NCBI GenBank assembly: GCA_947380285.1
Contig: CANCQD010000010.1
Coordinates: forward strand, 1-34,371
Reading direction: 5' to 3'
Source: Burkholderiaceae bacterium
GTDB taxonomy: Bacteria > Pseudomonadota > Gammaproteobacteria > Burkholderiales > Burkholderiaceae
DNA: 34,371 nucleotides
The number at the start of each line of letters is the position of its first letter. Position 1 is the stretch's first letter. This document shows positions 17,330 to 25,622 of this stretch, piece after piece. The position numbers and the translations under genes are program-made. The notes beneath the pieces are model-generated. The model worked only from the letters and a program-made list of their open reading frames with translations, had not been told where the DNA came from and did no database searches.

Positions 17330-18627
17330 ATCGTATTTTCTATACGATAGCTTTCTCACAGTTTTTATCATCGCTAGCAGATAATGCATTGCTCATAGTA
17401 TCCATTGCTCTTTTAGTGTCAATGCAAGAGCCTGATTGGTTATCACCTTTACTGAAGATTTTTTTTGTAGTCCCCTATGTTCTTTTTGCCCCATTTGTAG
17501 GTGCTTTTGCAGACTCCAGGCCTAAAGGCCAGGTGATGTTGATTTCTAATATGCTCAAGGCTAGCGGGTGCGGCCTGATGCTTTTTGGTATGCATCCATT
17601 ATTAGGGTATGGCATCGTTGGTATCGGTGCCGCCTTATACGCGCCTGCAAAATATGGAATTTTGACTGAGCTTCTACCATCAGATAAGTTGGTTGCAGCA
17701 AATGGTTGGATGGAAGGTCTGATTATTGGTTCAATTATTTTTGGAACCTTATTGGGAGGATTTCTAATTAGTAATTTTCTGTATGATTTTTTCCAGCTGG
17801 TTAATCTAGATATCTTAAGAGGTGATATTTCCAGTTCTGCAGCAATGGCTATCTATCTGATTTCAGCCATCTATACTTCGGCTGCTTTACTAAATGTACC
17901 TCTATTGAAGGTGGGATTTTGCTATCAAAAGTTGAATCTACATTGTGGCAATTTGGTGCGGGATTTTTCCACTTGTTTTGTGAGCTTGTGGCGAGATCGG
18001 CTAGGTAAACTTTCCTTAACGGTGACCACTTTATTCTGGGGGGCTGGAGCAACCCTTCAATTCCTGATGTTGAAATGGGCAGAATATGCCTTACATATGA
18101 ATCTTTCTGAGAGCGCAGCTTTACAAGCCGTTTCCGCAATAGGGGTTGCGGCAGGGGCTGTTTATGCGGCATGCAAAGTCTCTCTGAAGAATTCCGCTAA
18201 TGTATTGCCCTACGGTGCACTGATGGGCTTAGTAGTCTGTTTAATGGGTATGTATAACGATGAACTCTTACCGCCAATTGTTCTTTTTCAAATGCATTCA
18301 ATTCAATTAACATTGAACGATTTACCGGCCTATTTTTTATTAATACTATTAGGTTGGTTATCGGGTTATTTTGTAGTTCCAATGAATGCCTTATTGCAAC
18401 ACCAAGGTCATTCATTAATGGCAACCGGTCAATCTATAGCTGTTCAGGGTTTTAGTGAGAACTTAGCAGTGTTGTTTATGCTCCTCGTCTACTCTATTCT
18501 CCTGTGGATAAATATCAGCTTGCCGCTCATCATTATTGGCTTTGGTGGGACAGTCTTTTTGGCTATGGTGCTGATCATGTATCAGTATTTTGGGTCAAAA
18601 AATAGCACTCTAAATGCGATTTCCTAA
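17326..18627 (+). CDS. lplT: Lysophospholipid transporter LplT (MFS)
   Basis: 433 aa with about 12 membrane segments. The N-terminus (SQFLSSLADNALLIVSIALL), APFVGAFADSRPKGQVM and GAALYAPAKYGILTELLP are typical of LplT, which flips lysophosphatidylethanolamine inward for re-acylation. The usual partner Aas is not in the window. It starts inside the glycosyltransferase stop and ends 14 bp inside the next gene, so the three are translationally coupled. Confidence 0.9.
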   Translation: MNRIFYTIAFSQFLSSLADNALLIVSIALLVSMQEPDWLSPLLKIFFVVPYVLFAPFVGAFADSRPKGQVMLISNMLKASGCGLMLFGMHPLLGYGIVGIGAALYAPAKYGILTELLPSDKLVAANGWMEGLIIGSIIFGTLLGGFLISNFLYDFFQLVNLDILRGDISSSAAMAIYLISAIYTSAALLNVPLLKVGFCYQKLNLHCGNLVRDFSTCFVSLWRDRLGKLSLTVTTLFWGAGATLQFLMLKWAEYALHMNLSESAALQAVSAIGVAAGAVYAACKVSLKNSANVLPYGALMGLVVCLMGMYNDELLPPIVLFQMHSIQLTLNDLPAYFLLILLGWLSGYFVVPMNALLQHQGHSLMATGQSIAVQGFSENLAVLFMLLVYSILLWINISLPLIIIGFGGTVFLAMVLIMYQYFGSKNSTLNAIS

Positions 18628-19837
18628 AACATTATCCCCTTTACTTGTAGCGCTCTTGCTTTTAACCAGCATGTCGGGATTTGCACAAGAAATACAGTTC
18701 GGGGTAAGACCATATTATCTAATTGATGCCATGAAAGATGGCCCCTTAAAAAGCAAGCTTAGAAGTTGTGCTGGAATGACCCCCTATCGGTCTTCATTTT
18801 CAATAGCACACCGTGGCGCTCCCTTAGAGTTTCCCGAGCATACGGTTCAGTCAAATAAAGCAGCTGCTTTGATGGGGGCCGGTATTTTTGAATGTGATGT
18901 CACTTTTACTAAAGATAAGCAATTGGTTTGTCGTCATGCACAAAATGATTTACAAGGAACAACGAATATTTTGTTAACAAATTTACAAGAAAAGTGTGCA
19001 AAGCCTTTTACTCCAGCAAATGGAGCGCAGCCTGCGGAAGCGGAGTGTCGTACAACTGATATTACTTTAGAGGAATTTAAAACCCTGCGTGGCAAGATGG
19101 ATGGGTTTAATAAAAATGCCAAGGATATTCAGTCTTATATGGCAGGTACACCATCTTGGAGGACTGAACTATATTCCGAGGCTGGTGGTACTTTGCTAAC
19201 ACATCAGGAATCTATCGCATTATTTAAACAATTTGGCGGCAAATTTACTCCTGAGCTAAAAGAGGCAGTTGTTCCGATGCCCTTCTTAGGATTTACCCAA
19301 GAGCAATATGCTCAAGCGCTAATTAATGAATATAAGAGGGCTGGTATATCTCCTAAAGACGTTTTCCCGCAATCATTTAATTTGAACGATGTGCTTTACT
19401 GGATTCAGAATGAACCAGAGTTTGGAAGACAGGCGATTTACTTGGATGGCAGATATGAGCAGAAAGAGTTTAATGCTGCTAAGCCGGAATTATTAAAACC
19501 AACTATGCAAGAGCTGTATGCAAAAGGAGTGCGTTACATCGCTCCCCCGATATGGGTTTTGTTGACCACTGGTGGTAATGGAGAAATTATTCCATCGCCT
19601 TATGCCAAGGCAGCAAAAGATGCGGGATTGAATATCATTACATGGTCTTTAGAGCGTGATGGCCCTATGAATCAGGGGGGAGCTTGGTATCATCAATCAA
19701 TCAAGTCAGCCATTAACTCTGATGGCCAAATTTATGATCTTTTGGATGTCCTGGCCAAGCAAGTTGGCGTTCAAGGAGTATTTTCAGACTGGCCTGCAAC
19801 AGTTACTTATTATGCTAACTGTATGGGGCTTGAGTAA
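18614..19837 (+). CDS. Exported glycerophosphodiester phosphodiesterase
   Basis: 407 aa with a signal peptide at residues 1-24 (LLVALLLLTSMSGFAQ). GDPD-domain features: HRG at 66-68, PEHT (74-77), FECDVTFTKD (92-101) and H108. It hydrolyses glycerophosphodiesters from deacylated phospholipids to glycerol-3-phosphate, in the periplasm. It overlaps lplT by 14 bp. Length and the insert-rich middle are like the larger GlpQ-type enzymes. Confidence 0.9.
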   Translation: MRFPKTLSPLLVALLLLTSMSGFAQEIQFGVRPYYLIDAMKDGPLKSKLRSCAGMTPYRSSFSIAHRGAPLEFPEHTVQSNKAAALMGAGIFECDVTFTKDKQLVCRHAQNDLQGTTNILLTNLQEKCAKPFTPANGAQPAEAECRTTDITLEEFKTLRGKMDGFNKNAKDIQSYMAGTPSWRTELYSEAGGTLLTHQESIALFKQFGGKFTPELKEAVVPMPFLGFTQEQYAQALINEYKRAGISPKDVFPQSFNLNDVLYWIQNEPEFGRQAIYLDGRYEQKEFNAAKPELLKPTMQELYAKGVRYIAPPIWVLLTTGGNGEIIPSPYAKAAKDAGLNIITWSLERDGPMNQGGAWYHQSIKSAINSDGQIYDLLDVLAKQVGVQGVFSDWPATVTYYANCMGLE

Positions 19838-20059
19838 ATACATAATCAAGTATTTATTGATGTTCTCAAGAGAGGGTGTTGGCACAAGCCTCCTAAGAGG
19901 GGGCTGCAGTGTAGCCGGGCGAGATTTGGGCTCCTGAGTGTTTATCTTAAGTAATGCTTATTTATTCTTTAAAAGGGTAATACCTTATTTTTTGCCATTT
20001 TGACCATCCTATAATCTAGATGATCTTTCTCTATCTCCTGTGTTGCAAATAAGCCAATA

Positions 20060-21748
20060 ATGAAAAATTTCAAAACCTATTTCACTACCTTTCTGCTTTT
20101 AACTTCAGTTCAGGTATTTGCCGATACTGCAACGGTTTATTTCAATGGCGATATCCTCACTATGGAGGGTGATAAACCACAGTATGTTGAGGCGGTCGTT
20201 GTTAAAGATAAGAAGATTGTCTTTACCGGCAATTTGCGAGATGCATTAAGTAAGGCCGATGCTAATCCAACTATGCTGGATTTAAAAGGGCAAACCTTAA
20301 TGCCAGGGTTTATTGATGCGTGGGGCCACTTTACATTGATTGCTCAGAATACTCTGAGCGTTAATCTGGGTTATTTTTCAGAGAAGCCTCCACATACCAC
20401 CCAGGAGATCATTGGTCGCTTGAAGGCTGAAGCTCAACCATTTAATGGTTGGATCATTGGTTCGGAGTATGCGGATGCCTTTCTGACTGATGGCCCTTTA
20501 ACGATTGCACAATTAGATCAGGCGTTTCCCAATCAACCAGTATTTTTAAATAACATTTCTACTTTGACTGGGATTGTGAACACTGCAGGACTAAAGAAGC
20601 TAGGGTTTACCAAAAAAACCAAAGTGACACAAGGTATGCTTCCAGTTGATCCAAAAACCGGCAAGCTTACTGGTGAATTGATCGGCGGCCCTAATTTCGA
20701 GGCAACAGCAAAGGTATTCGGTAAGTATTCTCATGACTTAACCATGGAAACCTATCGCAAGGCTGAAAAAGTTTATACCTCCAATGGATATACTACTGCG
20801 CAAAGTTATCAAACTACCACCCAAGATATTAGCAATATGCGCCAGGCAGTGGATCGCAATGTGATTAGCTTAGATCTGATTGCGCTGCCCACCTATGATG
20901 TGGTTGACCAATTGCTAGCGACTAACAAAAGTTACCCATTTGGAATCTATACCAAGGGAGATGGTGGCTTTAAGGTTGCAGGAATTTTGGTTGAAACTGA
21001 TGGTGCGCCACAATTGCGTTTGGCTTATTTCACTAAACCCTATATCGATACCACGGGCTTTCCAAAAAATTGGCGCGGTATGGCTGTTGCCTCTCAGGAT
21101 TTAGTGAATAAATATGCCAAGTTAGCCTATGAAAAAAATATCCAGTACTTCGGTTACTCCAATGGGGATGCCGGTATTGATATGGCACTTTCTGGAATTA
21201 CCAAGGCAATAAAAGAAACGGGCATTACCGAAGACCGCAGATCAGTAATCTCACATTCCTTCTTTGTTCGTGATGATCAACTCGACCAATACAAGGCTAA
21301 TAAAATCCTGCCCCAATTTATGCCTAACCACATCTGGATGTATGGGGATGTGTATAGACAGATTCTGGGGGACGAGAGAGCCAATAGTATGGTTCCGCTC
21401 AATTTAGCCAAAGCAAAAGGCATGCAATTTGGACTTCATAATGACACGCCATCATCAGGGCCTAGCGCATTGTTTACGATTTGGACCGCGGTTAATCGAA
21501 AGACCTATGGAGGTAGTACTTTAGGACCTGATCAACGGCTTGATCCCTATACAGCGTTACGTGGCTTTACTTCTGTGCCTGCATACCAGTACAAAGAAGA
21601 GGCGTCAAAGGGTAGCATTACTGCTGGAAAACTTGCGGATATGGTGTTACTCGATCGCAATCCACTGAAGATAGACCCAATAGAAATCAAGGACATTCAA
21701 ATTTTGAAGACCATTAAGAATGGTAAAGATTTGTATGTTCATCCATAG
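20060..21748 (+). CDS. Exported amidohydrolase (YtcJ/Amidohydro_3-like)
   Basis: 562 aa. Signal peptide at residues 1-21 (TFLLLTSVQVFAD). Amidohydrolase-3 layout: strand-rich start YFNGDILTMEG, metal site GFIDAWGHF, ISHSFFVRDDQ, GLHNDTPSSGP with the catalytic Asp, and the C-terminal GKLADMVLLDRNP. In most members the first site reads GFIDxHxH; here the first His is Trp (W88-G89-H90), so metal binding or substrate may differ. There is no clear ribosome-binding site. It stands alone before repeat element copy 3. Confidence 0.85.
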   Translation: MKNFKTYFTTFLLLTSVQVFADTATVYFNGDILTMEGDKPQYVEAVVVKDKKIVFTGNLRDALSKADANPTMLDLKGQTLMPGFIDAWGHFTLIAQNTLSVNLGYFSEKPPHTTQEIIGRLKAEAQPFNGWIIGSEYADAFLTDGPLTIAQLDQAFPNQPVFLNNISTLTGIVNTAGLKKLGFTKKTKVTQGMLPVDPKTGKLTGELIGGPNFEATAKVFGKYSHDLTMETYRKAEKVYTSNGYTTAQSYQTTTQDISNMRQAVDRNVISLDLIALPTYDVVDQLLATNKSYPFGIYTKGDGGFKVAGILVETDGAPQLRLAYFTKPYIDTTGFPKNWRGMAVASQDLVNKYAKLAYEKNIQYFGYSNGDAGIDMALSGITKAIKETGITEDRRSVISHSFFVRDDQLDQYKANKILPQFMPNHIWMYGDVYRQILGDERANSMVPLNLAKAKGMQFGLHNDTPSSGPSALFTIWTAVNRKTYGGSTLGPDQRLDPYTALRGFTSVPAYQYKEEASKGSITAGKLADMVLLDRNPLKIDPIEIKDIQILKTIKNGKDLYVHP

Positions 21749-21775
21749 TTAGACATAGCATTTCCCAAGACATTA

Positions 21776-21950
21776 TTTAGAGCAACGAGGTGTTAGATGC
21801 TTGCTTCAAAAACCTTTGATTTTGAAAACCAAAGACCGAGAGACCGCCTCCTTTAAATCGATGAATTTTCTTATACACCGATTGACCACCCGCAGACCCA
21901 CTGTTTATATGGGTCTATCATGGGCTTCTGCTCTCGTAAGAAAGAAGCCC
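21776..21950 (+). repeat. Structured repeat element, copy 3 (not fused to the tRNA)
   Basis: Matches copies 1 and 2 up to TCTGCTCTC. There copies 1 and 2 continue as tRNA 3' half, whereas this one continues GTAAGAAAGAAGCCC and closes a hairpin GGGCTTCT (21922-21929) / AGAAGCCC (21943-21950). It may therefore show the element's unrecombined end. The AGACCC/GGGTCT stem around 21895-21915 is kept. Confidence 0.7.
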
Positions 21951-22125
21951 TAGGGGTCTTGTAGTTAAGACCTCAATAGATTCAAGAGGTTAGTGGTGAA
22001 TTAGGCGGTTTAAATTCACTACACACCGACTACACACCAGGGTATTTTTCATGGTGTGTAGTAAATGCGGTTTTAGTGTGGTTTTGAAGCAGTTAAGTAA
22101 TACAAAACTGTATGTAAAGATTAAC
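21951..22125. other. Inverted-repeat region before the tRNA
   Basis: No gene. Contains GGTCTT/AAGACC (21955-21973), CTACACACC as a direct repeat ending before 22039, and a perfect 10-bp inverted repeat CTACACACCA (22030-22039) / TGGTGTGTAG (22052-22061) around a T-rich loop. Could hold integrase arm sites or an old terminator. The tRNA promoter should lie in 22085-22120. Confidence 0.5.
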
Positions 22126-22413
22126 GGGCCTATAGCTCAGTTGGTTAGAGCAGAGGACTCATAGCGAAAGTTGTGCCTTATGCGTGGAAACTGCATAAGG
22201 GATGGTGTCAAATTCGGAGAAAGCTAAAGGTAGAAATATCCAAGCTAACGCCGAGCCAAGCTTCAGCATGAAAGTGCTGTTGAAGGTGTAGAGACTAGAC
22301 GGCACCCATCTAAGTTGAGCAATCGATATGATGAAGGCATAGTCCAGGGAGTAGTGAAAGCTACACAAACCGGAATCCTTTGGTCCCAGGTTCAAGTCCT
22401 GGTGGGCCCACCA
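22126..22413 (+). tRNA. tRNA with CAU anticodon (probably tRNA-Ile2), interrupted by a group I intron
   Basis: Exon 1 22126-22162 and exon 2 22374-22413 join to a normal 77-nt tRNA. Acceptor GGGCCTA/TGGGCCC, D arm with AGCTCAGTTGGTTAGAGC, anticodon arm GAGGA-CTCATAA-TCCTT, T arm CCAGG-TTCAAGT-CCTGG, discriminator A and encoded CCA. The anticodon CAU is read as Met by rule. The body resembles tRNA-Ile2, whose C34 is lysidinylated by TilS, and the same intron type sits in Azoarcus tRNA-Ile(CAU), so Ile is the better call. Elongator Met is the alternative. Confidence 0.9.
22163..22373 (+). ncRNA. Self-splicing group I intron (IC3, Azoarcus type), 211 nt
   Basis: Lies between U36 and A37 of the tRNA. 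P1 is a clear hairpin: the exon end CAU plus AGC, a GAAA loop, then GUU and the guide GUG, giving the conserved U-G pair at the 5' splice site. Downstream, blocks such as AAGGGATGGTGTCAAATTCGG less its last base, GCCGAGCCAAGC, GGTGTAGAGACTAGACGGCA, GGCATAGTCCAGGGAGT and the terminal ACACAAACCGG (ending in omega-G) match my recollection of the Azoarcus ribozyme core nearly base for base. Peripheral stems P2, P6 and P8 differ in sequence but keep pairing (for example CCTTATGCG/TGCATAAGG). It has no open reading frame of its own. Confidence 0.95.
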
Positions 22414-22420
22414 GAAAAGC

Positions 22421-22453
22421 AAACCCTCATCAGAAATGGTGGGGGTTTTGTCT
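22421..22453 (+). terminator. Terminator of the intron-containing tRNA
   Basis: AAACCCTCA...TGGGGGTTTTG with downstream T-rich DNA. Same hairpin as after the degenerate remnant at 11311, with one changed stem base. Confidence 0.75.
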
Positions 22454-22474
22454 TTTCGATGATAGAGTTTTGTA

Positions 22475-23332
22475 ATGGCTACCCATAATCAACATCACTA
22501 CTTACCCGCCGCTTACTTTAAGTCATGGTGTGGAGCAGATGGTAGATTGAAGTATTTCACTTATAAGGATGGAAAACCCATCGCTGGCCTGGCGCATAGA
22601 AAACACATAACTAAGGCGTTAAATCTGTATTCTGTGTTTGGCGCACCAGATGCAAAAATTCAGCAAATTGAAAAAGATTTTTTCTCGCCATTGATCGATA
22701 CGCCAGGAGCAAAGATTCACGAAAAACTTTTATTAAAGAATAATGAGCCACTCAGCAAAGAGGAGAGGCATCTATGGGTGAAATACATACTGGCATTGAG
22801 GGCTAGAACGCCTGAAGCTGTTGAGAAAATAAGGGTATTAAGCAAAGAAATGATTGAACAGGTTTTGCTTGACTCTCAAGAAGAGTATGAATCTATCAGA
22901 CCTCTTGGAGCTCCAGGGACTTTGAGGGAATGTATTGAAAGTTGGTTTATTGAAAATATTGGCGTTTTAAGAGTTTTGCCTTCGGTAATTGAAATAGAGA
23001 CAACTAGGAATGCTCTTTTGGATATGCATTGGGTCTGTTTTGATGTTACCAAAAGTGGAGGCGAATTTATTACTTCAGACAGGCCTTTAACATGGCACAA
23101 GTCTCCGCAAGATGAAGATTTTTTTCTTGCGCTTCCGTTGAGTCCATCTTTAGGTTTTGTAATTGCAAAGAGCGCCATCACACTTGAAAAGTTGAGCAGC
23201 TTAAATCGCCTTGAGCTTGTCTCTAGATTTAATGAGTCAACAATTTCAAATTCAAAAAATTATGTTTATTCAGCTTGTGGCTACGAAGATAATTTAATTT
23301 TTAACAAAATTAGCAAATCACCTACTAAATGA
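22475..23332 (+). CDS. DUF4238 protein
   Basis: 285 aa. The N-terminus THNQHHYLPAAYFKSW (3-18) is the hallmark of DUF4238, a family of unknown biochemical role often seen in accessory and defence regions. The middle is helical with FFSPLIDTPGAKIHEK and a later WVCFDVTKSGGEFITSDRPL segment that is also family-typical. No signal peptide or membrane segment. It begins 60 bp after the tRNA and overlaps the serine-protease gene by 4 bp (ATGA), so the two are coupled. Effector or nuclease activity is speculation. Confidence 0.75.
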   Translation: MATHNQHHYLPAAYFKSWCGADGRLKYFTYKDGKPIAGLAHRKHITKALNLYSVFGAPDAKIQQIEKDFFSPLIDTPGAKIHEKLLLKNNEPLSKEERHLWVKYILALRARTPEAVEKIRVLSKEMIEQVLLDSQEEYESIRPLGAPGTLRECIESWFIENIGVLRVLPSVIEIETTRNALLDMHWVCFDVTKSGGEFITSDRPLTWHKSPQDEDFFLALPLSPSLGFVIAKSAITLEKLSSLNRLELVSRFNESTISNSKNYVYSACGYEDNLIFNKISKSPTK

Positions 23333-24108
23333 CAGATCACCCGATTTCATTGGAGCAAGCAGTTAATCTCATGAAGGGGGATCTTGGCGTTGCTTATCGT
23401 GAAATTCTTTCTAAATCATGCTGCCCCATATTTTGGTATCGAACTGATATTGCCCCTACCAAGGTCGAGCACAATGGAACGCTAACCATTCTTCAGACGC
23501 CGAAAAAAATTATAGGAATAACGGCTGCTCATGTAATACGACAATTTGAAAAAGATATTCAGATAAATGAATTTAGGCTGCAGCTAATGAATGAGGTCTT
23601 TGATGACTTTATGAGTTTGGTAATTGATATATCTGACAAGCGTGATTTAGCAACAATTGAACTATCTCAAGATATTGTGAGTAGGTTGGGAAAGACCCCA
23701 GTTGATTGGCCTCCAATTCCTCCAGAAGAAGGTAAGGGGATCATGTTGTCAGGGTTTCCAAACATAGAGTTAATTGAAGATGTGCGCGAAGCTAGCTGGG
23801 GGTTGTTTACTGCATTGGGAGTGGCACGAACCGTTACCTTGGATCAGATTACATGGCTAATTGAGCCCGAGCATAATATCCCCACTCCGAAAATTCCAAC
23901 GCCACCCCCTTTATATGATCTTGGTGGAATTAGTGGTGGCCCACTAATCAGCTGGTTTGAGAGTGAACAGCATGTAGCCCACTATAGGTTATCTGGAATC
24001 ATTACTGAGCATCCGAGCTATAAAGAAAATCTTGATTTTCCGCCGATTGAGCGATTGGCAGCGTCCCGTGCTGATTGTATTTCTGAAAATGGGGTGATTA
24101 TTTTTTGA
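23329..24108 (+). CDS. Trypsin-like serine protease, cytoplasmic
   Basis: 259 aa. A chymotrypsin-fold triad can be read: H68 in GITAAHVI, D106 in DKRDLATIEL, and S202 in GGISGGPL, spaced as in the family. No signal peptide or membrane segment, so it should act inside the cell, unlike DegP/HtrA. No PDZ domain. Residues 182-194 are Pro-rich (NIPTPKIPTPPPL), a likely surface loop. Coupled to the DUF4238 gene by a 4-bp overlap, which suggests protease and substrate or effector. The family assignment is by motif only. Confidence 0.7.
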   Translation: MTDHPISLEQAVNLMKGDLGVAYREILSKSCCPIFWYRTDIAPTKVEHNGTLTILQTPKKIIGITAAHVIRQFEKDIQINEFRLQLMNEVFDDFMSLVIDISDKRDLATIELSQDIVSRLGKTPVDWPPIPPEEGKGIMLSGFPNIELIEDVREASWGLFTALGVARTVTLDQITWLIEPEHNIPTPKIPTPPPLYDLGGISGGPLISWFESEQHVAHYRLSGIITEHPSYKENLDFPPIERLAASRADCISENGVIIF

Positions 24109-24125
24109 AATAAATCCGAATCAAT

Positions 24126-24150
24126 CAAGCGTTACTTAAAGTAACGCTTG
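24126..24150. repeat. 25-bp palindrome, left of integrase
   Basis: Arms CAAGCGTTACTT and AAGTAACGCTTG around a single A, perfect over 12 bp. It lies 18 bp after the protease stop. An identical copy lies at 25623-25647, so the pair encloses the integrase gene. There is no following T-run. Confidence 0.9.
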
Positions 24151-24262
24151 CCCCCCATTATTTTCCAATAATCTCCACAACTAGCCACAAGTTCTTTTGG
24201 CTAAATTGACCCCTGTTTTTCCTCCAATCAGGTTGTCCTAGCTGGTGGTCAGAAGCTAAAGT

Positions 24263-25615
24263 ATGTGTATGGCAATTAAAAAAGAAAGTACATATCAACT
24301 CATACACCGTAACTTAACCCTCTACCAACGCGAACATAGTACCGTATGGCAATGTCGCTATAAGGTGGATAACAAGTGGATACGGGCTACTACAAAAGAG
24401 ACCCAGCTCGACTTGGCGGTTAATAAAGCTAAAGAGCTAATGGTAGAAGCAGAGATTCGTAAGCGGTCTGGCATCCCAGTTGTGACCAAACGCTTTAAAG
24501 ATATTGCCATGCTAGCTATTGATCGCATGGAGCGGGACTTGAAGGGCGGCTTGGGTAAATCAATCTACAAAGACTACATCCGCATTATTAATGAGCATTT
24601 CATCCCCAGTCTTGGGCAACGGCTTATTACCAATATTGACTATGATGCCCTGCAGCAGTACTACGATGACCGTGAAGCTAAGTATGGCATGGCACTATCA
24701 AATAGCAATCGTAAGACTCAAAATGCTGCATTTAATAGAGTCTTTGATGAAGCCATTGTTCGGGGTTACTTAACTGAGAGTAATCGTCCCAAGTTAGATG
24801 GTAAGACTAAGGAGAGTGTGCGTCGCCCAGCGTTTGAGCTGCATGAACTCAGAGCATTATTAAAGCTACTGGGCCCATACATAGAATCAGGTAGAACGCG
24901 GGATGTGCGCGAGCGTAGAGAGATTCTGAGAGACTATGTAGAGATGCTAGTTGATACAGGTGCAAGGCCGGGTATTGAGTTGCTGGATATGAAATGGAAG
25001 CAAATCCGTTTCATGATGAATCCTATTAGTACTGTTACAGATCAATTGGATGAAGACGGGGAAGTCATTGAAGTGCATAGCCTAAACCGTAGTTGCGAGA
25101 TGACGGTTAAAGGTAAAACAGGGCAAAGACAGATTATTGGTCGCTTACCAAGCATTAGAGTCTTAGAGCGTATTGCTATGCGTAATTATGGCGTAGCGAG
25201 CTCAATTAAAGATCCATTGGCTGAGCTAATTAAACCTACCAATGATGACTACATCTTTAGAACCAAAGAAGGTAGAGACTTAAGTGATGTCTTAAACCAT
25301 ATGTTTGATGGCTTTTTAGCAGATCATGGTTTGCTCATTGATACCAAGACCAATCAGAAGCGGGTGTTCTATAGCCTACGCCATACCTATGCCACGTTAG
25401 CGCTTACTCACGATATGGTGCCAATACATACACTGGCTAAGCAGATGGGTACTAGTGTTTTAATGATTGAGCGGCACTATAGCCATTTACAGGTAATACA
25501 GGCTATTGAGCAATTACGAGGGGCAAATACTAGAAAGCTTATTGAGGCTGATAGTAGGGCTGCAGATAACTATCCTAGTAAGAAGCGGGTAGAACGAGAG
25601 CTGCGGGCAGCTTAG
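24263..25615 (+). CDS. Tyrosine-family integrase
   Basis: 450 aa. An N-terminal arm-binding part (WQCRYKVDNKWIRATT), a SAM-like core-binding domain about 80-180, then the catalytic domain: R235 in DTGARPG, YSLRHTYATL with R373 and H374, and the nucleophile Y406 in RHYSHL. The first His of HxxR is Tyr and the LGH box reads MGT, so some general positions differ, as in many island integrases. ATG at 24263 or 24269. It lies ~1.85 kb downstream of the tRNA 3' end, fitting integration at that tRNA. Confidence 0.92.
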   Translation: MCMAIKKESTYQLIHRNLTLYQREHSTVWQCRYKVDNKWIRATTKETQLDLAVNKAKELMVEAEIRKRSGIPVVTKRFKDIAMLAIDRMERDLKGGLGKSIYKDYIRIINEHFIPSLGQRLITNIDYDALQQYYDDREAKYGMALSNSNRKTQNAAFNRVFDEAIVRGYLTESNRPKLDGKTKESVRRPAFELHELRALLKLLGPYIESGRTRDVRERREILRDYVEMLVDTGARPGIELLDMKWKQIRFMMNPISTVTDQLDEDGEVIEVHSLNRSCEMTVKGKTGQRQIIGRLPSIRVLERIAMRNYGVASSIKDPLAELIKPTNDDYIFRTKEGRDLSDVLNHMFDGFLADHGLLIDTKTNQKRVFYSLRHTYATLALTHDMVPIHTLAKQMGTSVLMIERHYSHLQVIQAIEQLRGANTRKLIEADSRAADNYPSKKRVERELRAA

Positions 25616-25622
25616 GTCGGGA

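Noticed and set aside
22159..22422. An 87-codon minus-strand open frame (WWAHQDLNLGPKDSGLC...)
   Set aside because: It is antisense to the tRNA and its intron. This is a well-known false protein made from tRNA complements.
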